7,951 bases of DNA, from the NCBI GenBank assembly GCA_017615515.1, contig JAFZZX010000130.1, forward strand, positions 1 to 7,951, given 5' to 3'. Below are positions 6,620-7,951 of this stretch, piece after piece; the first letter of the stretch is position 1, and every line of letters begins with the position of its first letter. The position numbers and the translations under genes are program-made. The DNA comes from Clostridia bacterium (lineage in GTDB: Bacteria > Bacillota > Clostridia > Christensenellales > CAG-1252). The notes beneath the pieces are model-generated. The model saw only the letters and a list, made by a program, of their open reading frames with translations, was not told the DNA's origin and made no database searches.

Positions 6620-6648
6620 TTGACAATTATAGCGATTCGCTATACAAT
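6620..6648 (+). promoter_or_regulatory. Promoter of the LRR membrane-protein gene
   Basis: TTGACA (6620-6625), 17 bases, TACAAT (6643-6648). Operator site 1 fills the spacer and touches the first base of the -10. The leader of about 49 bases runs through operator site 2 to the GGGAGGAG ribosome site. Confidence 0.75.
6626..6631 (-). promoter_or_regulatory. Probable -10 of the xre2 promoter
   Basis: On the minus strand TATAAT (6631-6626) sits 30 bases before the GTG start, back to back with the -35 of the divergent promoter and overlapping operator site 1. The hexamer 17 bp upstream (ATCATC) is a poor -35, so it is probably weak and autoregulated. Confidence 0.38.
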
Positions 6649-6674
6649 GATGATAATCGATAGCATAACGCTAT
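6629..6674. promoter_or_regulatory. Operator pair for XRE repressor 2 (ATAGC-N5-GCTAT)
   Basis: Site 1, ATAGCGATTCGCTAT (6629-6643), is a perfect 15-bp palindrome in the -35/-10 spacer. Site 2, ATAGCATAACGCTAT (6660-6674), has the same outer arms, extended by CG on each side (6658-6676), but a non-symmetric centre. The centres, 6636 and 6667, are 31 bp apart. The regulator assignment is by proximity and symmetry. Confidence 0.72.
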
Positions 6675-6703
6675 CGGCTTTGACAGCGGTAGGGAGGAGA
6701 GAA

Positions 6704-7918
6704 ATGGCAGATGAATTGAACGTGATCGTTTCCGGCAAGTACGCAGGACAAAAAATCGTGCTTGCCGCTAGCAACATAGCTTATTTGAAAGAGTCGAGAG
6801 TGAGTATCTTTTCGGAGACGGTTGAGTCCATTCGCATCATCGACGCAAAAGACGGCAGCGCGCTAACCGGATATTTGGTGGCGGGGGTCGTGGGTGCGCT
6901 CGTCGCGAAAGATCTCGGCGGGTACTCTTTGGTGGAGATCACTTGGAAAGGAGGAGAGAAATCCATTGCCAAAATGACGAAAGGCGGGGACGATATGCTT
7001 ATCGCGGCGGCATACGGAAATGTCGGCAGCAGCACTCCGGAACAAACCTTCAAAAACGAATGGGAGCAAGAGAATAAGAACGTAAAGGCGTGGACGTCTC
7101 TCGGAAAATGGGAGAAATGCAAGATTTATTCTTTGAAAGTGCTTGCGATCCTTTTGATTTTGGGCGCGATCGCGGGCGGCGTCCTTTTCGGCTTGGAAGG
7201 GATCATTTGGGCGGCGGCGCTGTGCGTGATCGTCCTCGGTCTGTTTGCGTGCTTGCTGTACTTGGTCTATTACAGAAAGCGGAATGCGACGAGCGTAGAT
7301 AAAATGCGTGTGGGCGGGGCGGCTCGTGCAAAACTCGAAGATGGAAAAATCGTTTTTCGACCCGGCGCAACTTCAATCAAGTCGATAAGCAAGAAATATG
7401 TCGGGAAAGCCGATTCTCTCGTGATTCCGCGAAGCGTAAAGATGATCAATTCGGTATTTCAAGGTTATGGTGGAAAAATAAAGTCCGTTTATTATGAAGG
7501 AGATCTTCGAGAATGGTGCGCCATCGCGGGATTGGGCAATCTTCCGAAGGCGAACTGTGCCCTGTACGTTCAGGGCGAGAAGATAACCGGTGATCTTGTA
7601 CTTCCCGACGGAATAAGAACGATCGAATCGTGCGCGTTCTCTTATATGGAAGATTTGACGAGTGTGATCATTCCCCAAGGCGCGTCGCGTATAGACGATC
7701 TCGTCTTCAGCCATTGCACCGGCTTGACTTCCGTAACCATTCCCGTTACCGTAAGGGACATTGGCTACGGCGTCTTTGATCGCTGTATCAATTTGACCTC
7801 TATCATTTATCAGGGCACGACTGCACAATGGAATGCGATTACGAAAAGGCAGAAATGGGATAAAGAAATGGGCTATTATGCGGTTATTTGCACGGACGGG
7901 AGGCTTGAGAAGTATTAA
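6704..7918 (+). CDS. Membrane protein: PH-like N-terminal domain, two membrane helices, LRR domain
   Basis: 404 residues. ATG 6704 follows GGGAGGAG; the reading upstream to 6602 crosses the promoter and is rejected. Residues 1-105 form a beta-rich domain (VIVSGKYAGQKIVLA, VESIRIID, YSLVEITWKGGEKSIAKM) resembling PH-like folds and the small protein at 2690-3034; no signal peptide. Residues 112-142 are charged. Two helices follow at about 143-163 and 167-190. Basic residues flank the pair (KWEKCK before, YYRKRN after), so by the positive-inside rule both ends are cytoplasmic. Residues 213-369 are BspA-type LRRs (DSLVIPRSVKMINSVF, LTSVIIP, CTGLTSVTIP), closing with GTTAQWNAI...CTDGRLEKY, the same tail as the lipoprotein at 3480-5756. 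An LRR_5 domain facing the cytoplasm is unusual for this mostly exported family; if the topology is wrong it would face outwards. Function unknown; transcription is probably repressed by xre2. Confidence 0.9.
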   Translation: MADELNVIVSGKYAGQKIVLAASNIAYLKESRVSIFSETVESIRIIDAKDGSALTGYLVAGVVGALVAKDLGGYSLVEITWKGGEKSIAKMTKGGDDMLIAAAYGNVGSSTPEQTFKNEWEQENKNVKAWTSLGKWEKCKIYSLKVLAILLILGAIAGGVLFGLEGIIWAAALCVIVLGLFACLLYLVYYRKRNATSVDKMRVGGAARAKLEDGKIVFRPGATSIKSISKKYVGKADSLVIPRSVKMINSVFQGYGGKIKSVYYEGDLREWCAIAGLGNLPKANCALYVQGEKITGDLVLPDGIRTIESCAFSYMEDLTSVIIPQGASRIDDLVFSHCTGLTSVTIPVTVRDIGYGVFDRCINLTSIIYQGTTAQWNAITKRQKWDKEMGYYAVICTDGRLEKY

Positions 7919-7920
7919 AA

Positions 7921-7950
7921 GGCTTTCGACCGAACGAGGGGGCGCAAGCC
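7921..7950 (+). terminator. Probable terminator hairpin cut by the window end
   Basis: 7921-7931 (GGCTTTCGACC) pairs with 7940-7950 (GGGCGCAAGCC) at nine of eleven positions, two bases after the stop codon and preceded by AAAA. The expected T-tract would lie just beyond the window. Confidence 0.4.
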
Positions 7951-7951
7951 C

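Overview
The window looks like a chromosomal segment of an uncultured anaerobic Firmicute, probably a gut-type Clostridia. This is inferred from BspA-like leucine-rich-repeat surface proteins with Cys-rich repeats, strong AGGAGG-type ribosome binding sites, sigma-A type promoters and short intrinsic terminators. The exact taxon cannot be read from the sequence. No RNA gene, CRISPR array or complete transposon was seen.

Layout. (1) 2-961 (+): the last 319 residues of a TrpB2-type tryptophan synthase beta chain. (2) 971-1067: a bidirectional terminator whose loop holds a 56-bp nested inverted repeat resembling joined IS3-family ends. (3) 3034-1077 (-): an operon with a small 114-aa protein followed by a long membrane protein. 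The second gene is interrupted by an in-frame TAG at 1899-1901, and the frame stays open through three further membrane segments. (4) 3053-3106: a compact divergent control region with two 15-bp operator-like palindromes. (5) 3130-3339 (+): a 69-aa XRE-type repressor. (6) 3480-5756 (+): a 758-aa BspA-like lipoprotein behind a perfect TTGACA-N17-TATAAT promoter. (7) 5892-6317 (+): a PCC/DUF296-domain protein with its own promoter. (8) 6389-6595 (-): a second XRE repressor. (9) 6620-6676: a second divergent control region built like the first. (10) 6704-7918 (+): a membrane protein with an N-terminal beta-rich domain, two membrane helices and an LRR domain, probably cytoplasmic.

Main observation. 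The window carries two independent copies of the same regulatory layout. Each has a ~68-69-aa XRE protein transcribed away from a membrane-protein gene or operon. The target promoter (TTGACA-N17-TAnAAT) has a 15-bp palindrome of the form 5bp-N5-5bp filling its -35/-10 spacer, and a second palindrome lies exactly 31 bp further towards the target gene. The operator sequences differ (CTACC-N5-GGTAG against ATAGC-N5-GCTAT), but the geometry is the same. The first proteins of the two target transcripts may share a beta-rich, PH-like domain. This suggests a duplicated and diverged repressor-plus-membrane-protein module of unknown function. The BspA lipoprotein and the PCC protein between them appear to be independently transcribed.
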